DNA of 64,000 nt. Origin: Bog-159 sp049511415. GTDB lineage: Bacteria > Acidobacteriota > Terriglobia > Bryobacterales > Bryobacteraceae. The stretch spans positions 29,885-93,884 of the forward strand of contig JBEKYC010000021.1 of assembly GCA_049511415.1 (NCBI GenBank), read 5' to 3'. Shown piece after piece: positions 52,027 to 61,420 of the stretch. Numbering within the stretch: position 1 is the first letter of the stretch; each line of letters starts with the position of its first letter. The notes below the pieces were generated by a model, which saw nothing but the letters and a program-made list of their open reading frames with translations, ran no database searches and had not been told where the DNA came from. A program made the position numbers and the translations under genes.

Positions 52027-53627
52027 CGCTTTCCTACTGGCTCGGCCGCTAGTTGTTTCTGGAGGCTGCTATGATGCCGGCCATAACCGAAATACACGAA
52101 CAGGCCGATGACCAGCCACACGATCAGCCGGGTCCAGTTGAGCCAGCCCAGCTTATACATCATGTATCCGTTGAAACAGATGCCCAGAATCGGAATCAGC
52201 GGCACCCAGGGAGTCCGGAATGGCCGCGCCTGTCCGGGGTTGGTATGGCGCAGCACCATTATGGCGGTGCACACGATGACGAACGCCAGCAGCGTGCCGA
52301 TATTGACCATCTTGCCGATATCGTCGATGGGGGTGATGCTGCCGACTACAGCCGCCAGCAGCCCGACCAGAATGGTGTTCTTCCACGGCGTGCGGAACTT
52401 CGGATGAATCGCGGCGAAGAACTTCTTGGGCAGCAGCCCGTCATTGGCCATCGAGTAAAGCACGCGCGTCTGGCCCAGCAGCATCACCAGCATGACGCTG
52501 GTCAGCCCTGCCAGCGCGCCGAATGTGATGATGTGCGAAGCGCCGGTCAGTCCGCGATCGAGAAACGCGCGGGCCACCGGCGCTTCGATATTCACCTCGC
52601 GCCAGGGGACCATTCCGGTAAGCACGGCCGCTACGGCAATATACAAGACCGTGCAGATGAGCAGCGAGGCGATGATGCCGATGGGTAAATCCCGCTGCGG
52701 ATTCTTAGCTTCCTGGGCGGTGGTGGAGACGGCATCGAATCCGATATACGCGAAGAATATATACGCGGCGCCGGCGCCTATGCCGGAGAATCCGAACGGC
52801 GCAAACGACGTCCAATCCGTCCCCCAGTTGGCCTTGCTGATGTACTGAATTCCCAGGGCCACCACGAACAGCACCACCGATACCTTGATCACCACGATGG
52901 TGGCGTTGAACCGCGCGCTTTCCTTGATGCCCAGCACCAGAATCGCGGTGATCGCCAGCGCGATAAGGAACGCCGGAAGGTTGAATCCCACCGGTATGCC
53001 AAAGATGGTGGGCGCGTTGAGCAGTTCCGTGCCCCGCCGCACTAATTCCGGCGACTGGGCTCCGGCGATATCCATCACCTTATTGAGAAAAGCCGGGGAT
53101 CCCGGCGCCAGGGTCGGATCGGCGGCCTGGGCCATCTGCCGCGCGATCATGTTCTCGGCGGTGCGCAGCGCGGTCCAGTGATCGTAGGCCAGCCAGAGCG
53201 GCATCTTGATGTGGAAGATATTCAGCATCTCGATGAAGTGGTTCGACCAGCCGGAGGATACGGTGCTGGCGCCCATGGCGTACTCGAGCGTGAGGTCCCA
53301 GCCGATGATCCAGGCGAACAACTCGCCCAACGTGGCATAAGCGTAGGTATAAGCGCTGCCGGCCAGCGGGATCATGGCCGCGAACTCGGCGTAGCACAAG
53401 CCGGCGAACGCGCACCCCAGGCCCGACAGCACGAACGATAGCATGAGTCCGGGTCCGGCGTAGTGTGCGCCCAAGCCGGCCATTACGAAGATGCCGGCGC
53501 CAATCACCGCGCCGACGCCCAGCGCCGTGAGTTGAAACGGTCCAAGCGTGCGCTTCAGGCTGTGTGAGCCGGATTCCTGCGCCTCGCTCAGCAGCATGCT
53601 CATCGACTTGGTCGCGAAAATGTTCAT
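52023..53627 (-). CDS. APC-family amino acid permease (CAT-like)
   Basis: A 534-residue transporter related to the neighbouring 476-residue permease. The first helix is GVGAVIGAGIFVMAGLGA, and GLTSVMLVMLLGQTRVLYSM and PFRTPWVPLIPILGI match the same family blocks. It has a longer loop near 140-200 containing TALRTAENMIARQMAQAADP. The ATG at 53627 overlaps the upstream permease stop; a longer frame to 53927 would run inside that gene. Confidence 0.92.
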   Translation of the reverse strand: MNIFATKSMSMLLSEAQESGSHSLKRTLGPFQLTALGVGAVIGAGIFVMAGLGAHYAGPGLMLSFVLSGLGCAFAGLCYAEFAAMIPLAGSAYTYAYATLGELFAWIIGWDLTLEYAMGASTVSSGWSNHFIEMLNIFHIKMPLWLAYDHWTALRTAENMIARQMAQAADPTLAPGSPAFLNKVMDIAGAQSPELVRRGTELLNAPTIFGIPVGFNLPAFLIALAITAILVLGIKESARFNATIVVIKVSVVLFVVALGIQYISKANWGTDWTSFAPFGFSGIGAGAAYIFFAYIGFDAVSTTAQEAKNPQRDLPIGIIASLLICTVLYIAVAAVLTGMVPWREVNIEAPVARAFLDRGLTGASHIITFGALAGLTSVMLVMLLGQTRVLYSMANDGLLPKKFFAAIHPKFRTPWKNTILVGLLAAVVGSITPIDDIGKMVNIGTLLAFVIVCTAIMVLRHTNPGQARPFRTPWVPLIPILGICFNGYMMYKLGWLNWTRLIVWLVIGLFVYFGYGRHHSSLQKQLAAEPVGKR

Positions 53628-55012
53628 ATCGCTTTCCTTCTCCAGATAAAGTACACCGGCACGCCCAGCAGCACAATGATCAGGCCGGGCCAGGTGTAAT
53701 TCGGCTTGTAGGCCAGCAGCAGGATCTCGACGGCTCCGGCCGCCACGATGTAGATGGCGGGCAGCACCGGATAACCGAACGCCTTGTAGGGGCGCTCCAT
53801 CGAGGGACGTGTGCGACGCAGCACGAAGATGCCGGCAATGGTCAGGATGTAGAAGACTAACACGGCGAAGATCACGTAGTCCAGCAGGTCGCTGTAGCTC
53901 CCGCTCAAGGTCAGAACCATGGCCCAAACGCCTTGGATCGCCAGGGCGAATACCGGCGCGTGATGGCGGGCACCGAGTGTGCCGGCGCGGCGGAAGAACA
54001 CGCCGTCGAGGGCCATGGCATAATACACGCGCGCGCCCGCCAGGATCAGTCCGTTGACGCAGCCGAAGCAGGAAACCATGATCGCCACGGCCATGATCTG
54101 CACGCCCACCGGCCCCAGGATCTGCTGCATCACGGCGGTAGCCACGCGATCTTCCGCCGCGTGCTGGATGCCTTCAAACGGCAGCACGTTCAGATACACG
54201 CAATTGGCCAGAAGGTAGAGCGTCATCACGATGCCCACGCCCATCGCCAGTGATAACGGCAAGTTGCGCCGCGGATTTCGCACCTCGCCGGCGGTGAACG
54301 TCACGTTGTTCCAGGCGTCGGCCGAGAACAGGGATCCCACCATGGCGACGCCTACCAGCCGCGCCGCGTGCAGGGTCCAGCCGGCGCCATCCCAGAAGTG
54401 ATCGAAGTTACGTGCCAGGGCCTGCGGATTCCGGCCCGCCAAGAAGCCGATGCCGATGAGTCCCAGCAGCGCGGCGGTTTTGGCAACCGTGAATATGTTC
54501 TGTACTACCGCGCCGGTGCGTATGCCGCGCATGTTGATGAGCGAGAGCAGGCCCACGATCACCACGCCTACAAGCTGCTGGCTGGTCAGCCCCACTTTGC
54601 CGCTGCCGATCAGGTGGTTCTGGGCGGAGATCCACGGCACGAACACGCCGGCGAACTTGGCGAAACCCACCGCGACGGCCGCGATGGTGCCGGTCTGGAT
54701 CACCAGGAACAGAGTCCAGCCGTAGAGGAAACCGCTCAGCGGTCCGAACGATTCGCGCAGGTAGACGTATTGTCCGCCGGCCTGCGGCATGGCCGCCGCC
54801 AGTTCGCCGTAGCTGAGCGCGGCGATGAGGGTCAGCACGGCGGTGGCGATCCAGGTCATGAGCAGCAAGCCCGGCGAATTCACTTGCCGCGAGATATCCG
54901 CGGATACGATGAAGATGCCGGAGCCGATCATCGAGCCCACCACCAGCGTGGTCGAATCCATCAAGCCGAGGCCTTTGATAAGGCCGGTCTTTACTTCAGC
55001 AGTTGTTGCCAT
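53624..55012 (-). CDS. APC-family amino acid permease (LAT-like)
   Basis: A 462-residue transporter of the APC superfamily, more distant from the two downstream permeases. The first helix is LVVGSMIGSGIFIVSADISR, followed by AALSYGELAAAMPQAGGQYV, both diagnostic. It shares the YLRESFGPLSGFLYGW block with the L-type amino acid exchangers. The ATG at 55012 overlaps the end of thiE by 22 bases, so it is read from the same transcript. Confidence 0.9.
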   Translation of the reverse strand: MATTAEVKTGLIKGLGLMDSTTLVVGSMIGSGIFIVSADISRQVNSPGLLLMTWIATAVLTLIAALSYGELAAAMPQAGGQYVYLRESFGPLSGFLYGWTLFLVIQTGTIAAVAVGFAKFAGVFVPWISAQNHLIGSGKVGLTSQQLVGVVIVGLLSLINMRGIRTGAVVQNIFTVAKTAALLGLIGIGFLAGRNPQALARNFDHFWDGAGWTLHAARLVGVAMVGSLFSADAWNNVTFTAGEVRNPRRNLPLSLAMGVGIVMTLYLLANCVYLNVLPFEGIQHAAEDRVATAVMQQILGPVGVQIMAVAIMVSCFGCVNGLILAGARVYYAMALDGVFFRRAGTLGARHHAPVFALAIQGVWAMVLTLSGSYSDLLDYVIFAVLVFYILTIAGIFVLRRTRPSMERPYKAFGYPVLPAIYIVAAGAVEILLLAYKPNYTWPGLIIVLLGVPVYFIWRRKAI

Positions 55013-55632
55013 TCTTCCATCCGCTGGCGCAGTGTGAGGCTGGTCAGTTCCGGCGGCAGCAGGTCCGCGATCACCGCCAGGGAATCCGCTCCAACCGACA
55101 GCACCTCGCGCGCCGTCTCCCTGGTGATGCCGCCGATCGCGACCAGCGGTTTGTGCGGCGTCCCCAGCAGCGCGCGGCACTCCTTTAAAGCTTCGATCCC
55201 CGTCACGGGATCGGGGTTTCGTTTGGATGCGGTGGCGAAAACCGGACCAAAGGCCAGGTAGTCCACCGGCTCGGCTCCCGCGGCGCAAACCTGGCGCAGG
55301 TTGTGACTGGAGAATCCGATTATAGCCTCGGTGCCCATGAGGCGACGGGCGTCGCGGGGCGGCAGGTCGTCCTGGCCCAGGTGCAGGCCGGCTTCGAGCA
55401 GCATGGCGATATCCGCGCGGTCATCCACGATCAGCATCGCGCCCGCCTCGCGGCACATGCGCGCCACCTCCCGCGCCGCCTCGAAGGCCGCGCGGCTCCA
55501 ATGTTGCTTGTGCCGGTATTGCAGGATCCCCGCCCCTCCTTCTAAAAATGCGGCTGCTGCCCGCGCGATGTCGAACCCGCGCGCTTCCAGGATTCCAGTA
55601 TCCAATATAGGGTACAGCTTTGGCAGCGTCAT
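54991..55632 (-). CDS. thiE: Thiamine-phosphate synthase-like ThiE
   Basis: A 213-residue TIM-barrel protein of the ThiE/TenI family, which joins the pyrimidine and thiazole phosphates of thiamine. Visible blocks are GGAGILQYRHKQHWSR near 30, LIVDDRADIAMLLEAG near 70, GLHLGQDDLPPRDAR after it, DYLAFGPVFATASKRNPDP near 130 and the phosphate-binding VAIGGITRETAREVL near 165. An ATG at 55632 gives a normal length; a longer frame to 55767 has no support. Confidence 0.9.
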   Translation of the reverse strand: MTLPKLYPILDTGILEARGFDIARAAAAFLEGGAGILQYRHKQHWSRAAFEAAREVARMCREAGAMLIVDDRADIAMLLEAGLHLGQDDLPPRDARRLMGTEAIIGFSSHNLRQVCAAGAEPVDYLAFGPVFATASKRNPDPVTGIEALKECRALLGTPHKPLVAIGGITRETAREVLSVGADSLAVIADLLPPELTSLTLRQRMEEWQQLLK

Positions 55633-55645
55633 CGCGTCGTGAGGT

Positions 55646-56080
55646 TCAGGGTGTGAAGTCCTTTGCGACTTCCTTCCAGGGGACCGCCCTGATTTTCTCC
55701 TCCACGCTGGGCGCGATGATCGGCGGCACATCGTCCTGAAACCAAACCATAACCAGGTAGGACTCATATTCGTCCGGATTCACCGGTCCTGAGGAGAACT
55801 CGCCGGCGCAGACAAGCCTCGGCAGCCAGCCGTATTCCCTGCCACCGGCCGGACGGGGCGCAGGCTGGTAAACGATTGGGTCTGGCTCGATCACGTGGAC
55901 CGGCTGTCCTGGGAATTCATCCCGCCCGATCTCGGCCGCCGCTTCGATCATCTCGGCATTACGGTACCGGTCGGGCAGTCCCGCGTACAAGCCCTCGTAG
56001 GTGGCCCGCACGTGGAAAGCGCGCATCACGAGCACTGAACCAGCCGAGTTTTGTAATGTCAGCAAGGCGCTAGCTGGCAT
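55646..56080 (-). CDS. Unknown 144-residue protein
   Basis: An acidic protein of about 144 residues with no recognised domain. The core YGWLPRLVCAGEFSSGPVNP followed by ESYLVMVWFQDDVPPIIA looks like a compact beta fold. Start uncertain: ATG 56080 overlaps the upstream gene by eleven bases, and ATG 56026 also fits; neither has a clear ribosome binding site. It may be co-transcribed with the uracil-glycosylase-like gene and thiE. Confidence 0.55.
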   Translation of the reverse strand: MPASALLTLQNSAGSVLVMRAFHVRATYEGLYAGLPDRYRNAEMIEAAAEIGRDEFPGQPVHVIEPDPIVYQPAPRPAGGREYGWLPRLVCAGEFSSGPVNPDEYESYLVMVWFQDDVPPIIAPSVEEKIRAVPWKEVAKDFTP

Positions 56081-57061
56081 GGTTCTGGCCCGCGCTAACT
56101 CGGTAAAAGATCTTCTGCGGCACACCACCGAAAAGAGAGTCCAGCGTGTTCCCGCACATGCATCCTTCCAAGCCCTTGCCGGCCATGCGGTAAAGGTGCA
56201 CCCGGCGACGCGGCGGGCTTTCGATTAGCTCGATATGACCATCGGCCCCTTCAAACTGTCCCCCCGAAAGCTGCAGGGCGAACCCGGACCGCGCGTTCGG
56301 TACGGCTCTCGAAAGTTCATCAATGATGTCTGTAATACTGTGCACAAAGGGCTGGCACTTCGATTCGCCGTCATCGAACAACCAAGCGCCGTAGGGCTTG
56401 CTGAGGACGATGCGATGCACAGCCCCGGGCGGCCTCGCCTTGCGCGTCCCGGCCGGACGCGGTGCTTCCGGGGCCTGGTAATTTGGGAATAATGATCTGA
56501 CGGCCTTGAGGACCTCGCACCAGTGCTGGTTGAACTGACCTGCGGCGCTCGGATGGTAGGACCAAAGCAGCCGCAATGTGTGCCCATTAACAGACACTTT
56601 GGTTGGCTTGGCGCACCCGACTTCCGGGTCGCAGTCAAATCCCCGCGCCAGCCAGTCCTGCCAGGGCGTCCGTGAAAACAGGATCACGGCGTCCGGCTTC
56701 AGCTTCGCTATGACGCATTCCAGCTTTCGGTTTGCGTTCTCCAGGTATTCCTTCGGCGGCTCCCGACGTGCGGCACATAGCGGCGGGCCATCCGCATAGT
56801 TCCAGAACGCCACGCTATCCAGCACTACCTGCCGCTCGTGAAGCGCGGGGGCTCTTTTGCCGAGTAACGTGCTGATCCAGCCCGCACCAAACGGGTCGTT
56901 CCACTTCCCTTGCTGGTACGCGAACAGGTTGTAATGGGCGAACCAGCCCGGACCGTTGCCGCTCATGTCCTCCATGGCCTTCCGCTGGCGCTTGTAGACC
57001 TCGGGGCCGTCATCGGAGTAGTAGGTCGACTCTCCATTACTAGGATCTTGATCCCGAACAT
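56070..57061 (-). pseudogene. Frameshifted uracil-DNA-glycosylase-like protein
   Basis: The intact frame (301 residues from 56975) begins in the middle of a domain. Upstream, another frame supplies the missing N-terminus: MFGIKILVM (from 57061) and then, after one missing base near 57032-57035, GESTYYSDDGPEVYKRQRKA leads straight into the downstream Met. The N-terminal VMGES motif, KPDAVILFSRTPWQDWLARG near 110 and LLWSYHPSAAGQFNQHW near 155 resemble the uracil-DNA glycosylase superfamily. A part of about 120 residues at the C-terminus is unlike it. The shift is either decay or a sequence error. Confidence 0.55.
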
Positions 57062-57121
57062 CGGATCGGTATCATACCTGGCGCCCTTCCAGGGCCAGAA
57101 ACACAGCTCACAATTGTCCAT

Positions 57122-57415
57122 TCGCTCCCAAGGCTCACGGCACATTTGTTCAATCCTAATCCCTTTCACCCGGCATCGCCAACACCAAAACTTCCGGAGG
57201 CTGTCGGTCGCGCATTGGCCAGCAAAAGCGCCGGCGTAGAATTGTCGGGTAGCGGATGAATTGCAGGGTCCGATCCTCATCACAACTATAGTGGCCGCAA
57301 TGTGTCGAGGGAGCGAAGTGTGAACCGTGGTTCTGCAAGTCCAGTGACCAGCAGGATGAATCAAGTATCATGAAAGCATGGAAAACCCCAAAGAAAGGTC
57401 CGGGGTAGGAAACAG
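57122..57415. other. Intergenic stretch, no gene seen
   Basis: About 290 bases between the frameshifted glycosylase-like gene and the next plus-strand gene. A minus-strand frame covers part of it (reading MDNCELCFWPWKGARYDTDP just upstream of the glycosylase-like N-terminus), so that gene may begin as far up as 57121. No promoter, repeat or RNA is evident in the rest. Confidence 0.35.
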
Positions 57416-57817
57416 ATGCTGAACTTCATCCAATTCCTCGAAGAGATCGCCCAGAGGGATCTGAAGATCCCACCCGCTGACGTTGGGCGGATGCGGCAAC
57501 AATTCGGGGATAAAGTTCTCAAGATGGGCCATCTTCAAGAGGACGGCTCCCTTCTCGTGCCCGTCGATTGCGTTCTCGAAGCGGCTCAAACGGTCGGAAC
57601 ACAGACGCTCATAGAAGCCGCTGGGACATTGAAGAGCGACGCCATGGTAAATATGCTCCGCTCCGGCGAAGTGCTTGTAGATCAAGTCGGAATAGCTAGG
57701 GAACGAAAGCTGCGTGAAGTAATTCGCAAATTCCAGTCCGAACCGAATGCAACCGATGCCAATCAGCAATGGAAACAAATTGAGAAAATGGTTTTCGGTG
57801 CGGACTATCCCGACTAA
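57416..57817 (+). CDS. Unknown 133-residue helical protein
   Basis: A 133-residue, mostly alpha-helical protein beginning MLNFIQFLEEIAQRDLKIPP. The middle has AAGTLKSDAMVNMLRSGEVL, the end is acidic. No known family. It is read three bases before a small gene whose product resembles widespread 80-residue accessory proteins, so the two may form a pair (for example toxin-antitoxin-like). That is inferred from spacing only. Confidence 0.6.
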   Translation: MLNFIQFLEEIAQRDLKIPPADVGRMRQQFGDKVLKMGHLQEDGSLLVPVDCVLEAAQTVGTQTLIEAAGTLKSDAMVNMLRSGEVLVDQVGIARERKLREVIRKFQSEPNATDANQQWKQIEKMVFGADYPD

Positions 57818-57820
57818 CCC

Positions 57821-58064
57821 GTGCCACGCATTGACTGGAAGCATCTTCCGCCAGAACTCCGCAAACACATGCGGGACCGGCTGCTGGAACGTGCCATAAC
57901 CGAAGACGACATGGTCAAACTCATGAACTGGATCTCCACCAATCCCGAGGTACCGAGCGGAAGCGTGGTGCAAGGATTTTGGCACGTTTAAGCTCGTCGG
58001 ACGTGGAGCGCAGCCCGGAACATTTCTGGAGAAGAACCAGCCGTGCTTCGGCACGAAAATCTAA
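57821..58064 (+). pseudogene. Small protein gene with a one-base insertion
   Basis: A GTG start at 57821 opens a 56-residue frame (PRIDWKHLPPELRKHMRDRL, then TEDDMVKLMNWISTNPEVPS) that stops at 57991. If one base near 57959-57962 is skipped, the sense runs on as AWCKDFGTFKLVGRGAQPGT to a stop at 58062. The joined product (about 80 residues) fits a common kind of small protein ending in a KDFGTFKL block. It is either a broken gene or carries a sequence error. It follows the 133-residue gene by three bases. Confidence 0.6.
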
Positions 58065-58125
58065 TCCCACAGGAGCGGCCCACGAGCCGGTAGTCCTGCT
58101 TACGCCATAGCCGCAGCGGCCTGAC

Positions 58126-60288
58126 TCACTCCCCCAAATTCCTATCAAAGAACTCCGTGGCGCGGCGGAAGGCATCGATCCAGGTTTCATCCCGCAAATA
58201 GATGTGGTTTTCCTCCGGATAATATATCTCCGAAAAGCGCTTCCCCTCATGCACCAGTTTCTCGCTCAACTGCACCGTATCCTGGAACATTACGTTATTG
58301 TCCACAATTCCGTGCACCATCAGGAAGGGATTCTTCAGCAGGCTGGAAAAATGGATCGGCGAGCTGCGGCGGTAGGCTTCGGGATTTTCCTGCGGGGTGG
58401 TCAGGCGCTGCTCGGTGTAGTAGGCGTTGTAGTTTTCCCAATCGTTCACCGACGAGAACGAGGCGCCCGCGCGGAACGTGTCCGGCGATAGGAACATGGC
58501 CGCCGCCGTCATGAAGCCGCCATAGCTCGATCCCCAGATGCCGATGCGCCGCATGTCGATGTTGCCGAGGGATCGCAGGTAATCGATGCCGCCCAGCACG
58601 TCGTCCAGATCCGGGCCGGCCATGTGCAGATAGACGGCGGTGCGCCAGTCGCGGCTATAGCCGGAGCTGCCACGATAATCCAGGTCGAGGACCACGTATC
58701 CTTTATTCACCAGCGAGCAGTTGAAGACGTAACGTACGTCGGCGTAGGCGCCCCACTGCTTCAGCACGCTGGTGGCGTAGCCCGAGCCATGAATGAAGAA
58801 GACGGCCGGACGCGGGTTTTGGCCGCGGTCTTCGGGGCGGTAGCCGGCCGGCAGGAACAGGCGGGCCGCGACCGGTTTGCCGTCGCCGCGGGAAGGGAAG
58901 GTCACGAAGCGCGATTCCGGCCACACGTATTTGGCGAAGTCCGGCTGCGGCGAAGCGGTCACACGATGGCCGGCCACGTACAGGTCGAACGGATTCTTGA
59001 CGTCCGCCATCATCATGGCGACGTCCTGCCCGTCTTCGGAAACGATTCCGATGTTCAGGCCTTCGCGAGATGACAGGCGCTCTTGGGCGGAGCCATCCGG
59101 ATGGATGCGGTAGAACTGGCGTTCGGCGGTGCCGGCTTCCGTGGAAGCGTAATAGATATAGCCGCCGGCCCATTGCGGCTCGTGGCCGAAGGTGCGGTCG
59201 TTGTCGATTTGCCAGGCGCCGTGGGTCAGTTGGCGGGCCTCGCCGCCGTCCTTTGCGACGACGTATAGGTGCGACCAGCCGTCGCGCTCGCTGGTGAATA
59301 GGATGCGCCTGGAATCGGGCGACCAGGCTGCCCAGAACGGCTCGACCCAAGCGGCATCCTTATCCTCGGCTACTACCTGCGTCTTGCCGGTGCCCGCGTC
59401 GCTCACCAGCATCTGCGCCTGCTTCAGCTTGGGATGCACGGCCGTGGTCAGCAGCAGGCGCGAATCGGGCGACCATTTCGGCGTGCCGAAGGAGTAGACT
59501 TTGTCACTCCAGGGTCCGGGCTCGATAGCGACCGGTGTGCCGCCGTCGGCGGACACGACATAGGCTTTGGCTTCCGGAGCGGGATCGCCCGGGAGGGTAC
59601 GGGGGAAACTCTCCGCCGTGACCAGGCGGCCGGAGTAATTGGGAAGTAGCACCTTGCGTCCTGCGCCGATGCGCACGGTGTAGACGAAGCGCTTGCCATC
59701 GGGTGACCAGTGCCAGCCGCCCAACGCGTTGCCCTCGCCCGCGATCTCGGTGACCTGCCAGAGTTGGCCGTTGCCGAGATCCTGCACGAACAATTGGCCA
59801 TCGCGGGCGAATGCCAGCTTGCGGCCGTCGGGGGAAAATGCGGGGCTGGATTCGGCGGTCTTGGTGCGCGTGAGCCGGAAGGCCGGTTCATCGCCGGAGG
59901 TTTTGACCAGGTACAGATCGCCATGGTACGACAATACGGCGCGGGATCCATCTTCGGAGATGTCAAAGTCAGCGATGCCGGCGGGCGGCTCCAGATACTG
60001 CTTCTGCCGATCATCCTTCGCCGCGGCCGGGCGGTTGATGGGATCGTCCACCGGCTCCAGACTGGTCAGCCGCGCGAGGCGCTGGCCGTCCGGATGGTAA
60101 GCATAGAGATCCATGAAGCGCCCGCCCGACGCGTTCCACAAGAACACCAGGACGTGTGCATGTTTTGCCCAGGCGACCTTTTGGGGCTGCGTGCCCCAGG
60201 CGTACGGGCGGCTGAAGAGGCGGTCCAAGGGCCAGGGTTCGGCGCGCAAGGTACAAAGCAGAAGAACGAAGCTGGCGGCCAATCGCAT
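58126..60288 (-). CDS. Secreted S9-family peptidase (dipeptidyl peptidase IV / prolyl oligopeptidase type)
   Basis: A 720-residue exported serine peptidase. A signal peptide (about 1-17) is followed by a WD40-like beta-propeller (about 50-430, with TolB-like repeats such as WSPDSRRILFTSERDGWSHL) and a C-terminal alpha/beta hydrolase. The catalytic triad is Ser588 (GSSYGG), Asp663 (GIVDNN) and His695 (EENHIY). It would cut after proline or alanine in short peptides in the periplasm. The ATG at 60288 gives the signal peptide; the longer frame to 60627 would overlap the neighbour. Confidence 0.93.
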   Translation of the reverse strand: MRLAASFVLLLCTLRAEPWPLDRLFSRPYAWGTQPQKVAWAKHAHVLVFLWNASGGRFMDLYAYHPDGQRLARLTSLEPVDDPINRPAAAKDDRQKQYLEPPAGIADFDISEDGSRAVLSYHGDLYLVKTSGDEPAFRLTRTKTAESSPAFSPDGRKLAFARDGQLFVQDLGNGQLWQVTEIAGEGNALGGWHWSPDGKRFVYTVRIGAGRKVLLPNYSGRLVTAESFPRTLPGDPAPEAKAYVVSADGGTPVAIEPGPWSDKVYSFGTPKWSPDSRLLLTTAVHPKLKQAQMLVSDAGTGKTQVVAEDKDAAWVEPFWAAWSPDSRRILFTSERDGWSHLYVVAKDGGEARQLTHGAWQIDNDRTFGHEPQWAGGYIYYASTEAGTAERQFYRIHPDGSAQERLSSREGLNIGIVSEDGQDVAMMMADVKNPFDLYVAGHRVTASPQPDFAKYVWPESRFVTFPSRGDGKPVAARLFLPAGYRPEDRGQNPRPAVFFIHGSGYATSVLKQWGAYADVRYVFNCSLVNKGYVVLDLDYRGSSGYSRDWRTAVYLHMAGPDLDDVLGGIDYLRSLGNIDMRRIGIWGSSYGGFMTAAAMFLSPDTFRAGASFSSVNDWENYNAYYTEQRLTTPQENPEAYRRSSPIHFSSLLKNPFLMVHGIVDNNVMFQDTVQLSEKLVHEGKRFSEIYYPEENHIYLRDETWIDAFRRATEFFDRNLGE

Positions 60289-60323
60289 GTGACGGCGATT
60301 GCCAAGATTACCACACCGGCGGG

Positions 60324-61406
60324 CTAAGGCCCACCCCGCACTGAGCGGTTCTCCCACCAGGCGATGGCGTCCGGGCCGATGGTCAGGATATCGGGGCGAC
60401 CGTCCTGGTTGATATCCACCACGCGCGCGAATTTCACCGGCTTTCCCTGGGCGACGATCACCGGTTGGAAGCGACCCGCGCCCTGATTGCGCAGAACGAT
60501 CAAACGGCCCGCGCCGGCCTTTTCCGCCACCAGGATGTCGGGCCGGCCGTCGCCGTCGAAGTCGGCAATCTCGACGCTGCTGACGGCGGCCAGATCGGGC
60601 ACGCTGTCGATCCGGTGTTCGATCCACAACTGGCGGGGGTCGTCGGGTTTGGTAAAGCGCGAGAGGCGGGCCGGAGTCATTTCACGCTCGGCGGCTACCA
60701 GTTCCGGCGCGGCGCCGGTCAGGGGCACATAGCTCAAGCGCAGCATGGCCGATTCCGGCGTTTCGTTCCACAAGGTGATGGCGAAGAGGCGCCACGGCAA
60801 CTCGAAGCTCTCCGGCGAGCTGATCCAGTACATGCCGGCGAGGATATCCGGCCGACCGTCGCCGTCGATATCAGCCATTTGCAGGCCGCCCTGATGGGAA
60901 GGCGAATAGAAGGAATAAAGGTCCTGCGAAGGCCAACGCCCGGCTGGATCGGAAGGAATCTCGTAGAAGCGCACCTGCGCGCGTTTGTGGATCAAAAGGA
61001 TGCCGCGGTGTCCGAGGAGCGTGGCCGGCATCATATCGGGTGCATCCACACCCGTGTCGATCACATGGCGTGTCCACGGCTCACGCCCGCGAGGATTGTG
61101 AAACCAGACGAGCGCCGCCTGTGGACCGGCTTCGTTAACAACGATGTCCAGCCGGCCGTCGCCATCCACGTCCACCAGGCAGCCGCCTTCAGCAAACGCA
61201 CGCCCGCCCCCTGAGACGACGCGGTACTCGCCTTGCGGCAGTCCCCTCCACAAAAGTTGGCCGCCCCAGGTAACGAGCGTGCGTCCATGTAAAGCGTACC
61301 CCGTAAGGGGCGCGTCCCGCAACTTTTGCAGCACGTGCCTGGAGAAATGGGGCTGGGCGGCTAACAGGGTCGCACACAGAGCCAAGCCTAATGCGCGGAA
61401 GGGCAT
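60324..61406 (-). CDS. Secreted FG-GAP/VCBS repeat protein
   Basis: A 360-residue exported protein. A signal peptide (about 1-18) is followed by at least four calcium-binding FG-GAP-type loops: DVDGDGRLDIVV, DIDGDGRPDILA, DFDGDGRPDILV and DINQDGRPDILT. These build a beta-propeller of the integrin-alpha kind, common in acidobacterial secreted proteins. The ATG at 61406 gives a signal peptide. It lies between the S9 peptidase and a muramidase-like gene, all on the same strand. Confidence 0.85.
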   Translation of the reverse strand: MPFRALGLALCATLLAAQPHFSRHVLQKLRDAPLTGYALHGRTLVTWGGQLLWRGLPQGEYRVVSGGGRAFAEGGCLVDVDGDGRLDIVVNEAGPQAALVWFHNPRGREPWTRHVIDTGVDAPDMMPATLLGHRGILLIHKRAQVRFYEIPSDPAGRWPSQDLYSFYSPSHQGGLQMADIDGDGRPDILAGMYWISSPESFELPWRLFAITLWNETPESAMLRLSYVPLTGAAPELVAAEREMTPARLSRFTKPDDPRQLWIEHRIDSVPDLAAVSSVEIADFDGDGRPDILVAEKAGAGRLIVLRNQGAGRFQPVIVAQGKPVKFARVVDINQDGRPDILTIGPDAIAWWENRSVRGGP

Positions 61407-61420
61407 GCGCCGTCTGGTGA

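Noticed and set aside
57368..58054. Minus-strand open frame of 228 residues opposite 57416-57991
   Set aside because: The plus strand offers two closely spaced frames with natural composition, one of which extends sensibly after a single-base correction.
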